DNA of 64,000 nucleotides from Apostichopus japonicus. Its lineage: Eukaryota > Echinodermata > Holothuroidea > Aspidochirotida > Stichopodidae. The position numbers and the translations under genes were made by a program. How positions within the stretch are numbered: position 1 is the stretch's first letter; every line of letters starts with the position of its first letter. The DNA lies in contig NC_092564.1 in NCBI RefSeq assembly GCF_037975245.1, positions 26,159,484 to 26,223,483 of the forward strand. Direction: 5' to 3'. Below are positions 1 to 14,400 of the stretch, one piece after another. The notes below the pieces were generated by a model. It worked only from the letters and a program-made list of their open reading frames with translations. It was not told where the DNA came from and ran no database searches.

Positions 1-2448
1 AAACAGAGAACAGTGTAGAGACAGGTCAGGCACAATTGATCAATTGTTAGATAATGAGAACTAGATGATTGTGAAGTTAGGACGATACAGAGCGGTTTGT
101 ACGTAAAATACTGTACTCTCATCTCATACCGTACTGAAGTACCAAGTCTCTGTAGGGAATGTAAAATAGGTCAATGTATGGATGGTAAGGCTAATGCAGA
201 CTAAATCACCCATCACTTTTAAGATCTTAAGACTCCTGTCACTATGAGTAGTACTCAAGGGCTCTTAGAATTGCAATATATTAGTTGACAGTTTTAAAGG
301 GCAATAAATAGTGTATTGGTGCTTTTAACGTACTGTATGTACAGTATAACTCGCACAATTACATTTGTAAACGGTAAGAGGATGAGTTATGTCAGTATCG
401 TAACGTGTGGAAGTACTCACAGTTGGTTATTTGATGATTTACGGTGTGTAGAAAAATATCGCAATCGATGGAAAGTATGGACACTTGACTCAAAAAAAAA
501 AAGAAGAATTGTAAGGATTAATTTTAATATCTTAAAAATGAAAATGAGTAACATATTTATTTAGTTCATATACTGTACAGTAAAGCTGTAATAGTGGCAG
601 AACCATATTTTTGGGCCAGCTTTATTGTGCGACTTATATATATATAGTTTCCTCATTTACCTGTCTTCTCGCATCCTTTGCACTCTCGTTTAACTGTACG
701 TACTGTACCTTTATTAGTACTGTAGTACAGTAGAGTAGTCTGTTAACCTGTTTAGAACTTTACACACTTCATGCCTTAACATTCATTCAAGGAAAATGCC
801 AGTGGTACTTTGTTTTTGTAGCCATTAGACCTTTCATGCAGTGGCATTGTATAGCAAGTAGCTAAAATTGTGAAATACTCGGCCAGGCCTGACACTTAGC
901 GAACAGTCACTCAATTCCACCGAGGAGACAAGTAAGGTCATTGCTCGTCAAAAAAACCCTGTAAGGTTTGGGATTCAACGAACAGTTTAAATTAAGGCAC
1001 AGATGTAGAACTTTCTATCAGTCATTTATTCAGTGTTGGCACACATTCTTTAATAAGTACTGTACAAATGAGTGATGTTGCAGTAGGACTGTCTGATGTT
1101 TATGAGTTGTAGAAGAGTAATCTGAGGCAGAATTAAACCTGAACGACATCAGAAGATACAACTAATGTTGTAGTAATTACTGCAGTTTCTATGGTAGAAT
1201 TGTACACATCAGGGAATTCAAGTGCAATAGCAGACAGTATAGTAAGTACAGCGGTAATCTGTTAAGTGTGTTGTGCTGTGCACAGTCTAGAAGTAGGACT
1301 TGGTTATTATGGAGAAGGTTAATCTCTTGCCCCCCCCCAACCCCACCCATCTACCATGCTGTACCTGTCAGTGCTTAAATTACTAGTGTCCTACTGTATC
1401 TACAGTAAGATATCTGGACCTGGTCAGAAATATAATGCTGGGAAATGTTGTGGGTATTGTTGTGGTACAGAACAGTACTGCAAATGCCTTCACAGTAATA
1501 AACTCTGGTTTTCCTGATATTTCTCTGATACACATGCAGTGCTTACTGTACTAAATGATACTATACTACAAGACTTAAAAGCTATACTTTATGGGATTCA
1601 GGAACTACAAGATTTGACTAGAAGTAACTAAACTACACTATTTATTATCCTGTAGTATGTACAGGTAAAGATACTGATAAAATAGCAGAGTTCATCAGAG
1701 CTGGATTGACCTTTAGAAGTAACAGCAAATACCAAAACAACCACACAAACCGTTATGCAAATATACCGGTGTGGTACGAGCCCCGTAAACCCCAATAAGC
1801 CACATTTTCTATTTCTCTTCAAGCAAAAGTATTTACCCTTAAGTGATCATACATAATGCTCTGTGCGAAATTCACGGAATTATGCAAACATTTTAATTTG
1901 TGACTTTCCTACCTACAGTTAGGCCACCTGGGACAAATTTGTAGACACATTAAGACAAATTGCAATATCAATTACTTTCCTTCGTCTCTCATTACTGTAC
2001 AGCGTCTCCTCACAACATTAGTGCTTATAGCTCATGAGTGTCTACAGTGGGTTGAACTAAGGGCAAATTTTTAACGTCTGATCGTCCGTTGGAGATTTCC
2101 AAATTTTTTCAAATTTCTGTTCGAAGAGACCAAAATCAGCTTTGGAGGCCATCTGGTAAATGACTACAACAAGTTCAGTTTAACCAACCTCACCTTTCAA
2201 AGAGGAACTTGCATAGGAAAATGATACAAGGTTTTTATGAATGTGCCAGTCGGTGGGAAATTCCCTAAAAAATTAATGTGTTTTTAGCCCCTCTATAGTA
2301 TTATTAAAGACATGGTATATGATCATTTATTTTATGTTGCTGTTAATATTGATATGGTCTATTGCTAAATGATAACCAAGCATTCTGTATTTGGTCTTAA
2401 AAGTGATTTTCTTACTATATTTTTTGTTTTCTTTGTTTTCTATTACAG
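1..2448. other. Upstream / intronic non-coding DNA
   Basis: No coding exon is recognised. The stretch is AT-rich and unusually dense in the words TACTGTA and TACAGTA, for example near 110, 325, 570, 697, 715, 1055, 1390, 1545 and 1990. It should hold, or lie within, the 5' part of the PIP5K1 gene (first exon and promoter), but no first exon could be picked out. A poly-C run lies at about 1330. Confidence 0.5.
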
Positions 2449-2492
2449 GTATCAAGTCAAATAGGGAGAAGCCCACACTGCCTAACATGGAG
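2449..2492 (+). CDS. PIP5K1: PIP5K1 exon upstream of the kinase core
   Basis: Acceptor TATTACAG at 2441-2448 follows a T-rich tract; the donor GTTTGT is weak. Read in phase 2 it gives [15 protein letters not shown], the GIK resembling the SGIKRP stretch just before the kinase domain of human PIP5K1A. It ends in phase 0, as the next exon requires. The shortness and weak donor keep this less certain than the other exons. Confidence 0.65.
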
Positions 2493-5400
2493 GTTTGTAC
2501 TAATTTCTTCCACCTGACTGTTGATTTGATGACCAATCCCCACTTTCCTTGTGATACACCAAAGAGGGGGTGTTTTTGTGTCTGTGACACACCTTGCACT
2601 CAGAGGAAGTTTTTTTAGATTTCATTGAGGAACACAATTGTTTTTATGTGTTCAGGTCAACATGTGAGCACTTTGTAACCACAAGTTTCTGTAGAAAATT
2701 AATTCTGAACATACAGTTTATATCACACAACCAAGAAATACTTTAGGTCATCGCCAACCATCTTTTGACGATGAAGTTGTTTTTTCTTCATTAATATATG
2801 TTTACTTCGTTCCTCGCTTGCCTGTCTCCCCACAACCTTTGCACCTCTTTCTACCAAATCTAGAATGAATAATATTTGATGTTTACTCTGAAAAGTCACA
2901 GCATTTTCCCCCAATAATTTAGATTCAAACATTATTGGACGATAGCATTTACTTACTGTAGATGGATAAAATCGATGGAGGCAAAATATGCAAACCCTTT
3001 CAGTCAGCTGGTCCAAGAGAAGAAACCCAAATGAGAACATAAATATCATTCCTAAAATTGTTGCCAGAGATTTTAATTTGGGTATTAAATATTAAAAGGA
3101 GTAAAAGGGTGGTCTGTTCGAGCCTGTTGCATGTGCAATATATAATCACTCTAATTTCTCTTAATTTAAAGACATTCAACATTGCACAATGGACCATAGT
3201 ACAACAGGATAGCTCATGATGAAGCAAGACAATTTTACCTACAGTAGTGCTCAAATATTCTGTAATGTTTGATGCCCTAAACAGATGGTTTCTGCTATTC
3301 ATTTTTGTGTTTCTTTGGTGCCAAATCTCTACATTTAACTACATAATTTGCTTTACCGGTCCTGGTTCCAGTTTCGTTCATACCGTACATGCATAAGATT
3401 CGTACTCTGATTGATAATCAAAATTTTGTGAAGAGCCTTCAAATCGGCGCCAGTGGCACTACAAAATGTCTCGTATCAGCCATAGAGGCCTCGATTCTCG
3501 ATGCGGCCATCCTCTTGTGAAACACGCTGCGGCCCTCCACTGTACTCTGTATATAAAAGTTTGTACTACGAGCTTCTCTCGCATTTGATGCCACAGATCT
3601 GTTACAGCTCCACACAGAAAAACTAAGCAAAAAAAAGAGACAACAGTCCCTGCAAAATTTGTGCAAGTGCTCAGAAGAACAAACTGATCCTCGTAATTGG
3701 ATCTCTGCTTTAGAAACAGGGCATGAACTTTAATCCTTTTAAATGCGAAAAACAGGGATTTGGGATTGTGGTAATCTTTTTCTGAACTAATATTTCCTTA
3801 GGCTATATAGTTTTGTATGCTGCATGCTGTAAGAGGCGTGCACATTACAGCACGCCTTCTGTCGAGCAGTCCATTTGAATCATTTCAAGTCAGTTTCTGC
3901 AGTGTACTGCATTGCTTACATAATACTGTACCTGTCCCCTCACAACTATTGCACTCCCTGTTTCCAAACAGTTACATGCACACCTACCTTTGTCTACTCT
4001 AACTATACACCAAATTAACATAGCAAGTATTTTATGAATAGGGGGACATGGGGATGAAAACTGGATCAGAATTTTCTGGATCAGAAATATTCACAATGAG
4101 GGGAATGGGGAAATAAAACCTGAGATAGTTGATAGAGCATTTCGTAGGGCTTTCATGGAGTCCTCATAGGCCAAAATATCCCCCCCCTCGTCATCCCATA
4201 TGAAAAAAAATTCTTCCATAAATTAAATCTCTCTCTGGATTCGCGATCACTGTGAAAGAAGAATTTGTCAGAAAAATGCATTGATAAACTTCCCACAAAA
4301 ACTATCAGAGTGTGAATTATTATTATTAATATTCCTTTGGAAAAAGAAAATCCATCACCCTGTCTTCCTTCCTCTAGTAATGTTGTCTGTATTATACTGT
4401 CTATATGTATGTATATAAACCTACACACTTTGTACAGTAGATTCCAATATGTGCCAGAGTGTAACAATATACACACGTCACTGTTTATGAATGGGGCTCG
4501 GCTTACAAACACTTACAAAAGAGGTGCCATCAGCAGGATATCTATGTAGCTCTTTAACTTTACAGTGTTTACACGTAACACCCAGAATTTTGCAAAGTTT
4601 GGCATTTAACAAGGAAGTGATAGTCTACGGGTGGAGCCCACAGATTGAATTGTGTAGTAAATTATCTATTGAAAGGGATCACCAAATTATGAATATAGTT
4701 TGGAAAAATGTATATGTTAATGTAATTACAGGTCTAATCTCTGACCAAATTATATGATGCAATAGGGTCAAAAATTGTATGATTCATAAAAATATTGCAG
4801 CACATATTACATATAAGTGCAGAAATTTAAGCTATTTATGTGCTGATACCATACACCACCTTGGCACATGACATACTGTAACATGATACCAAATGACACA
4901 TGTTTGTAAGCTATATACCAGAATTGTTCTAACAGGAAGAAAGATGTCATTTGGGAAGGGACTGGTCAACATTTAAAAATCATCTAAAATGCAAATTCCA
5001 ATTCCTGTTGTATACATAGATTCTATGCTATGGGATTGTACTCATGTTCCAAATGTCTCTACATTATTCCTTATGCCTGTTGTCAGTAGTCTCAAAATGA
5101 GTTGAAAGATTTTTGCAAATATAATTCCACTCTGTGATTTGGTTTATCCCCGCCAACTACAGTCGTGGGAAAGCGTGGGCTGAGAACTGCATATTCATGA
5201 GGACATTTGTAAACTGTGTATGTCTGTATGTTCATATGTACTATGTATGTAGACCTACTGTAGCCATATTGATGACATGACAGAACAGTGAGTAGAGTGA
5301 CAGTCTTAGAAATATACTCCGACCAATGAAAGCAATTATGTTTGGCACGGTTTGCATTCAGCGTGCTTAAGTCACAAAGCCTACAATTACTACTGATTTC

Positions 5401-8400
5401 TTCAGTTCTCATTAGGAGAAATCATGAGCTGCCATTTAGCCACATTAGAACTTCCAATTGACTTGTTTACAAACCGCATAATATTTCATTTTAAACTGAA
5501 CTTTAAACTGAAATTGAGACAAATCTTGGTAATCTAATAAAAAATCATATTGCCTTCCAAACTCAGCAAAAATCATTAGTGAAATAATTTCAAGGTGAAG
5601 ATAACGATCTTACTTTATATACTGAGAGCTACATGTATATATACCATACAGTTCAGTAGTATTTAAACCAAATGAAGAAATACCCAGTGTCGACTGTTGC
5701 CAGTGTGTTGATCTCTTGACCAGGTTGCATCAGTATTGAGTAGAGTATTGTTGAGGATTTGGTATTTCGAGACTTCATTTCATTTTTTCAATAGTTTTAA
5801 AACAGCTTTTTTCTACATACTGTAGTTGCTCAGCAGTGATGATGAGGTGGGGGTGGGGGGGTGGGGAAGTGCGTTCCTCTCCCTCAGTAGTTGAGAAAGT
5901 GGTCAGATGCTGAGGTACGCTCTTGTCTGTTGGATGATGAGGTGGTCCAGTGGGTGCAACATGTAGGGTACACGCCAGCCTCTCGTGACACTCGTTGTAA
6001 AAGTCGAAAGCTTGATATTGGCGGATCTATGTTCATCTGCGTTCATCACATGTCACATCTTTGTCTTTTCTTATTCAGACATTAACCAGCTGCAAAAATG
6101 TTGAAGTGTTCAAGTTTTTATCCGAAAGATGGTTGCAATTAAAAACGAAAATAAAATAAACTATGAATCAGCTGTGAGAGAAGGCGGATTATGAGTTACT
6201 TTTTTATTTTTCTTGAAAATTGAATTTTTAATAAAGAATCTATATAACATCACTTTTGCATTGTGCAGTCACATATGTATGATTGAATTATAAATGCCAA
6301 TGGTCTCTTCCTGTCACGTGACCTGCCAACATTTACTTATCATGCCCACGACGACGGAATATATGCTCTGCCAAGATCACTGAATGACATTGAAAGCTAA
6401 GATATGTAAAATGAATTTTCGTCATAATACTTTTTGTGCGTGTTCATGTGTACAGTACTGTAATGCGTGTTCGAGTGTGTGTTTAAATCATTCGAGAGTG
6501 TATTAGCTATTGGGTATCATGATATATGATAAACAATTTCAGTAATTGATATAAACCAGCGTGATTGATTCCACATGAATAGGCAGTATGGTGTTTGTCT
6601 TCGATAAAGGGAAACCAAAAATATCACGTTATACCTTGTTTACTTGGGGATAGGGGAGGGTACTAGTTGGGTCCCCTGGCTTAGGGGGCCAATGGAAGGA
6701 GATAATCTCTGGTCAGGAGGTTTATCACACATATGGGAGAAAGTCAAGATATTCATTTTGGAGATCACAAAGAGAAATTATTATGTTTTGCCTTACCAAC
6801 TGTGTAAGGCTACATGTACCGTAGGTTGTCTAGAATTTCTAATTCATCATCTCAGTAAGTATGTACAGTAAACCACCCAATGTAACAGGAGGTACTCGAT
6901 AGTTCCATATAGAAACATTCTGTGCAGTGTAGTTTGCACCTTGTAGTGTTCTTTGAGCCATTTCAAGAAATTGCTCAATTTTCACAATAAACTTTGTTAA
7001 TGTTTTATTCTGCTTCTTTTCTGACTTTACAGATGACAGATGGCGCAGAGGCCAGTAGATATCCTGGCAGTAAATATAAGAAGATTGGTCATCGAGGGGT
7101 CGATAACCTCGGCAATACAGTTTATAAAAAGGTACAGTACTGCTCAGCAGCTAGTGTTGTATGGTAAAGTATCTGCAGTTTCCATATTTTGTACATGTTT
7201 GTGTACTGTAGTGTCAACCTTGTACGCCTGTACTCATACTTGATTCTAGTTTGAATGAGTACATCATGCTTGGGTACTGGTTTTGTACCCGTTCCCATAC
7301 CCTCTCTTGTATCCGGCTCTTTTCCTGACGAGTATTTTGAAGGTACCCTCTGGTGGGCTCTCGTACTGTATATTTAAACCTAGGTCACCCTCACAACAGT
7401 AGAGCATGATTAAGCCTGTGAAAATATCCCTAGTTGGAATTTGTGGTATGGAACTTGTGATATTTACAGTATGGGCTGTACCCATGTAATACCATCGACT
7501 ACATTAACCGATGGTGGTACGGCCATCATAAGTGGAAATGGAAAACCCTCATTCCATCATTGCTGATTGTAACTAAAGTGAAGTGGACCGTTTACAGAGT
7601 CCCTTTCTTGATTAACTCAGAACAAGCTTAATATACTCATATTTTAAAATTCGCCTCAATTTTGATTCCTAATTTATTTCTGACAGCATTAACGAAGAGA
7701 TGAATGCATCATTATTTGCATTCTTTTCCTCAAAGATTATGTCGATGAGAGAATTAATTTTAACTGGTTTGCCCAAATGCCTTCAGGTGCCTGTAGATCA
7801 CCATTTAACAACAGGTTAGACAGACAGACACACATGTGACAGATTTAAAAAACACACACTGCACAGCTATTTAAATTTAGCTATAAAACATCTGTACTGT
7901 ACCCTACATGAGATTCAACATGTATTAGTTACCGTGCGGTCACTACCTAAAAACAAGAATTTAAATGTCATTCTTTCCCAAAATAAATTTTGGAGTTACC
8001 AGTATAGTTAGCTTTTAGCTTTGGAGTGCCATTAAATGATTGTTAAGTTGTGTATATGCAAATTTTACTTGCGGCATGACTATCCGGAGTGTCCTGAGCT
8101 CCAAATGCCGTGTGTATTAATGTTTAAGAACGTGCAACTCAAAGATCAGTCATTTGGGCGACAGGGCTCGTATCATTTTGAAATTAAATTTTTCGGAGAC
8201 GGTCGAAGCAAGAAGCAACCTGTGTTTTTGTAAAATTTATGTGTTTGTCTCATTCTGCAATGCCATAGTATCCCATATACTATACTACAGTAGGTTAGAA
8301 AGAAATATACAAATCTGTGACAAGTGAGAACTGGAACAGTATGAAATTCTGATTCTCTATTAATGTCAAGTTTTCACACTATGAAAGTACAGTGAGTGGT

Positions 8401-11400
8401 ACTAGAAATGAATGAGATTAAAAATTAATTGAAAGCTTCATCAGTTGGTGTGATTTATTAATTTATTAACTGTGAAATTTAGAGGAATTAAAGGGGGATG
8501 TTTTTGAACTGCAGTGAAATTTGATACAGTTTTTATGTTTATGACCAGAAAAGAGGGAGAAAAGAAAGAAGTAAAGAAATAGGAGTAAAGAAATAAAAAA
8601 TGTGATAATTACTGTAAAGTATATTCAATATGGAATGAATTTTATGTAAATCTTAGGAAGTTAAAGGTACAGTATGTTGTTAATGTTAAATTTGCGAATG
8701 TGAACTAAGGAATACATGTCGCTTTTCAACGTATGTGTCAATTTTCAGTTTGCAGATCTCAGTGTGTTTAATTTGGCTCCTCACTTACCTGTCTCCTCAC
8801 AACATCTGCACACTACTGTAGCTCTACCATGTCTAGAGTGACCAAGTGGTAATCTTTTGACCCTTAACCGCAGAGTGATTCGGTGACCTTTGACTGACAC
8901 TGATCTCCAATGGTTACCTCCTTCTTAGTCTATTATCCCCCCAAAGTGTCTAGTTGTGTACTCTGTAGAGCTGTCAAGTTCTTTAGGTACTTAATATTGT
9001 CCGCTGGGAATGTCAGGGAGTACAAACTTTTTATAAATCATCTTTTGAGTTTAAGTTTTTATTTAATTCAATGAATTTTGTTCATTTCTAATCAGACTGC
9101 CACCACCACATTGATGACTGCCATTCAGTTGGGAATCCAACATTCCGTGGGAGGTCTATCAGCCAAACCTGAGAGAGACGTCTTATTGCAGGACTTTGCA
9201 GTTGTCGAGAGTGTATTCTTTCCAAGGTAAGGGGACGTAGGGAGGGGGAATGGGGGAGGGAGAGGGGGAGGGAGGTTCTGAAGTCATCAGTGACTAGATG
9301 TTGAATGGAAGAATAGGGATTGTTTTCAAAGAACCTCAAAGGATTTACCATGAGTTGAGTAACGAGAAACTATGGTGCTCCTTTGGCTATGTTTGTGGAT
9401 TGCTTTTTATTTTTATATTAATTTCATTTCATTAATTTAATTTCTGAACCGTTGGAGTCAAGCGATTGGAAATTTTTTCTCATGAAAATAGTCTGTCCAA
9501 CAATTGACTTTTGTGGGTCTGATGTCATTGGAATTTCATCAACAGTAATCACGAAATTTCTGATGGGTTTCCCTTCCGAAATTTCCAAGTTTCAGTTTTT
9601 TCAATTTATATTGGCAGCAAGGTGGTAGTATGTCATTGATTTATTAGTTATTCTGAAACAGCACTCTCACGTCTTCTCGCTAGGAGATCTATAAAAAAGT
9701 ATTTCAAAGTTTTAGTGAAATTGATGTCACTCTATTTTGTGCTTACGTTGCCAATTTCTGATAATTTTGTCAGATGTACCACATGTAATACTTGTTACCA
9801 AAATAATTGTTTCAGTAACAAAAACTTGACTATTTTAGATCATTGTAAGAATCCGCTTTCATTTAGCCAAGTCAATGAAAACATTCCAAGTTGAAAGTTG
9901 AAACAGAAAGGTTTTTTCTGAGATTCAAGTTAATTTGTCGTCATACTTTAACACTTTTTTACCCCATTTTTCCTTTCTGTCTTTCACAGGGAAGGGAGTA
10001 ACATCACTCAAGCCCATCAATATCCGGACTTTCGTTTCAAAACCTATGCGCCTGTCGCTTTTCGCTACTTCAGAGATCTCTTTGGGATACAACCTGATGA
10101 TTACTTGGTAAATCTGGGAACCATATCTTAGAAAATCATCAGAAAATATATTGTAGACCTCTCAGGAAGTTTGATAAATTTCTCATAATTTGTAAATCAA
10201 GTGTTGATTCAATGCACTACCAACAGTTTCAGAAGGGGGCAATGTACTTTTGGACGGACCTCTCGATGTGGATTTATACTCTGATAAAATGTTTTGTGCA
10301 TTCTCAGGAGCCATGACCTCCCTGTTGTGGCCACATGCAGCAATTTCAACACCAGTGAACCTTGGCCAGATTCCTACCCACCCCCCCTGCCCTGCCCCCG
10401 TCTCGTAATCTCAAACACGTGTTACCTTTCCCGAAAGTGACCTTAACAAAAGATCACAAAACACACACCTAGTGGGTTAAGTATTTTGGAACATACCTAG
10501 GCCTATTTGCTGAAAGTTAAACCTTTTTCGATCTTAAGCATGAAAGGACAGCGTTCTACAAAAAAAACTGCTTTTGACTTTAGGAAGGTATCTTATTTGT
10601 AGAGCCCCTTTGCAAAATATGAATTGAAAGTATTTCTATTTCTGATTCTAAATTGAAGACAGCACAATCAGCCCTCCTGGGACTGATTTACTGAAATGAA
10701 AGCCTGGCAGATGATCGGCAGAGTTGCTGCAAGCTGTCTCCTTGTTTAGTCTAGACAGGATGTGAAAGCAATCCTCCCCCCGCCCGCCCCCCCTAAATAA
10801 AAAAAACAAGATAAAAAACCTTAAAATCTCATGAAGACGAAAAGTGAAATAAATTATAAAGGAAAAAATTATTTAAAAGATTTAAAAGTGACTCTAAATA
10901 TTAATGAGGATGAGCACTTGGTCAATGAATACTGTTAAACCTTTGCAAGATATGAATATAGTAGTTCATTTCTTGCAAGTGTTACTTGCTATTTGATGGA
11001 GCCTAATACATGACCTATATGGCAAATTAGAGGCCTAGGCATGAGAGGGTATGAAATGTTCTTCATCCCATTTTCAAAATTGATAAGACGTAGCTTTCAA
11101 GCAGCAATAATTTTTTATCATTAAGTGAAGATTGCCATCAAATTTGGTTTATGCCATGACATCTGAAAACGATTTAAGACATAAAATTTATGATACGTAA
11201 TGTTATTGTAAGAGGTTTGAGTATCTGTTCCGTCCTCTCTGTAGATATCTCTCGTGAAGGATCCTCTAAGAGAACTTTCCAACCCTGGTGCCAGTGGCAG
11301 CATCTTTTATCTGTCAAACGATGACGAATTTATCATCAAGACTGTGCAGCATAAAGAGGCAGACTTCCTCCAGAAGTTACTGCCAGGTTATTACATGGTA

Positions 11401-14400
11401 ATGCTCTTGGAAGTGATTGAATTATATTTACTTAAATATCATATTATCCTTTTGTACTTTTCCACCAGTTTTACCCTTTCCCTCTCATTTTACCTTGTGG
11501 GTTTGTTGTTTTGTAGTGAGGTTCTTGAATTATTTAGTGAGGTAATTTGCCCAGTCGCTTGATTCGATGATGCTAACAACGTTTGCCTTGACTGTGTCGT
11601 GTCCCAATATTGGGCTGGGCCTCAACATCGATGTGACGAAAGAGTCAATGGCCTAATCCTATGTGCAAAAAGCTGAAAGAGTTTTATTTATAAGAATTTT
11701 CCAATGAGGTTATCACAGACTGCCAAACCCCCCCCCCCCCCTTCCCCATCCTCCCCACTGTGATCTAAACACACGTTTACAGGCTGTACAGTCAGTAACA
11801 ATATGTAGAGTTTCCAAATAGCTGTAGAATGTCGTTGTCTTTCCTAGATGTCTTACTGTACGTCATCTGCTGTCCTCTTCCCAACCCCCCCCCCCCCCCC
11901 CCTCTGAAAAAATATTTCCCTTTAACATATTGACTAATACAGTGTCCAATCTAGCATAGGTTCTACCCCATTTTCAGTTGTGTTTATTTATTTAGTTTTT
12001 TTGTGCTCTGCCATGATGTAGTTTCCTGATGCACTTCATTGGGTCCCTCTTTTCCTTTTCAGAATTTAAACCAGAACCCGAGGACTTTGCTACCAAAGTT
12101 CTACGGTCTCTACACCTATCAGAGCGGAGGCAGGAACATCCGTATGATCGTCATGAATAACCTATTACCATCTCATCTTAAGATGCATCAAAAGTTTGAT
12201 ATGAAAGGCTCCACATTTAAAAGGAAATCGTCTAAGGTAAGGAAAAAACACTGAATTTAAACTGAGCAAGGAAATCATCGGGATTTTATGCTCCTTTTCC
12301 CTTTTCTAGGAGCAGCAAACCCATCCTTCATCATGATTTAAACAACGGAAGAAAAGGACAATAAAAACAACACTCCTCATCCCCACCCCCACCCCCCTAC
12401 CAACCCAACAAAGTATATAAATATTAGATTTGTGGGATTGGAAAGCACATCTGTGTTGATGTACCTTCACAGTTCACACCCATGATTTAAGGGCGTCAGG
12501 GACCGTCACTTGCCCGTCCGACAGAGGAGAATGTACCTGATATGCTGAAATCTTTCTCAAATACTGAGGGAAGGGAGGACTGTTCCCCTTACACTATCAC
12601 TATAAAGCAGCCATGGTGAATGAAGTTGATTCAATACCCCATATTCCCCCATTTTCCCCCATTTTCCCCCATTTTCTAATTTGTAAGCCAGAAATATCAC
12701 ATCCGCAAAACAACACTTTACAGGAGCAATTTTGAATAGGACAAAAAAATAATCAATAATCTGGTTACCGGTGAGCTTTTTGAGCGGGAGCCTATAAGCT
12801 TTTTGCGTAGACACTCTAACCACTACTCCGTGCCTTCACCTTAAAATGAAAAATTCAATCAGAACCTTGCTCAGTCTAAATTGTTCTCCAATTCCATTCT
12901 TCTAATTTCACTGGGTTTTGTGTGTAAACAAGTGAACAGCGTTTCACTTCATCTATTCGTATTGGAAATTTTTTTCGGTTTTGGAATTCACTTTTTTTCT
13001 GATTTTACGTTTCATAATAAAAGGAATATACTCCTTCCCAACCATACCCTTGACAAACATGAATATGGTCAACATACCGTTTAATTTTTAATCCTGTCCA
13101 CACACCGTGTATATTATCTTTGAACATCTTCCAAATTTTCAAATGGTACTTACCCAATCTCTCTCCTGCTCTCTGCTCTTTACCAGTACGAACGCAAGAA
13201 ATCGTCACCGACTCTGAAAGATTTGGACTTTTTGGAGGAGGTACCCGGAGGTTTGATTCTAGACGCACCCACGTACAACGCTCTCGCGAAGACACTTCAG
13301 AGGGATTGTAGGGTGAGTTTTTTGTAATATGTCTTTAGGAAGTTCCTATCTTCATCAGTGTTCAAGAAACAAGGAAAACTGATATTTCTCCTTGAGTGTG
13401 GTTTATATAAATCTACAAAGTATCATTAAGTTAGACAATCACTATTGTATATTTCTTTTGGTGGAGGGAAGGGTGGTGGGGGGGAGGGGTGAGGGATTAG
13501 AATACCTTAAAGGGTTAGTGTAGGAGACATTAAGTCATTACAGTAATCTGATGAAACTGAGCTTAGCTTGTTTGCAAATAAAATGCAACCAATTCCTTTC
13601 AAATGTACTTTTCTTTGGGGTATGAATGGGGGCAGGGGGGGGGGAGGGGATGGAGGGGTAAGATTTTTCATTCATAAGTTGGCTAGAAACCCTTGGCATC
13701 TGTTTCATTCTAGAACTGTTTTGATCTCATTTTGAGGGAAAATTCAATCAGTTTTCTGCAAAGTTATCATTTTATTTTCCTGCTGCTAGCCACGTCAATG
13801 AGAAACAACAGAATTTGAAAGTTCTTTTTTTTGGTTAACTTGGGTAACATTTAAATGGACATTATAGTACTCATCAAGCCCCATATGTATTAATTTTTGT
13901 TTTTTTCAAACTTCTCTCTCCCCCCTCCCTCCTCCCCTCCATTTGTTTTCTCTGCAGGTTTTAGAAAGTTTTAAAATTATGGACTACAGTTTATTGGTTG
14001 CTATTCATAACTTGGACCAAGCTGAAAGAGAAGCAGTAAGTCTTAAAACCCAAACTTTTTTTTTTCAAAATCTTCTTTTCATCTCTGCAAGGTCTGGACG
14101 TTTTCTTACAAAAAATAGAGCTCAATCAACCTTAAAACTTTGTGGATGATGTTTTAGTCACTACAGCTTATTTTTGTTATCCAAGAAATAATTGAAATGC
14201 TCTTCTGTACAGCCAAAGTAGATATATCTTTTATTTCTTTCTTTCTTCTTTCCTCTTCTTCTTCTTTGTGCAGAGGGGAGGTCGAACTACCCCGACTTTC
14301 AACGGAGATAATTCATCGCCTCCGCCGGACACGCCAAAGTCTCCGGAACCGCCAAGCAACCCCGAGACACCGAGAGACTTCAGCCCCATACCTGATGACC

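Noticed and set aside
3540-3670. Promoter at TATATAAAAG with a possible short gene on either strand
   Set aside because: No coding or RNA gene follows; such A/T words are expected often in this AT-rich DNA.
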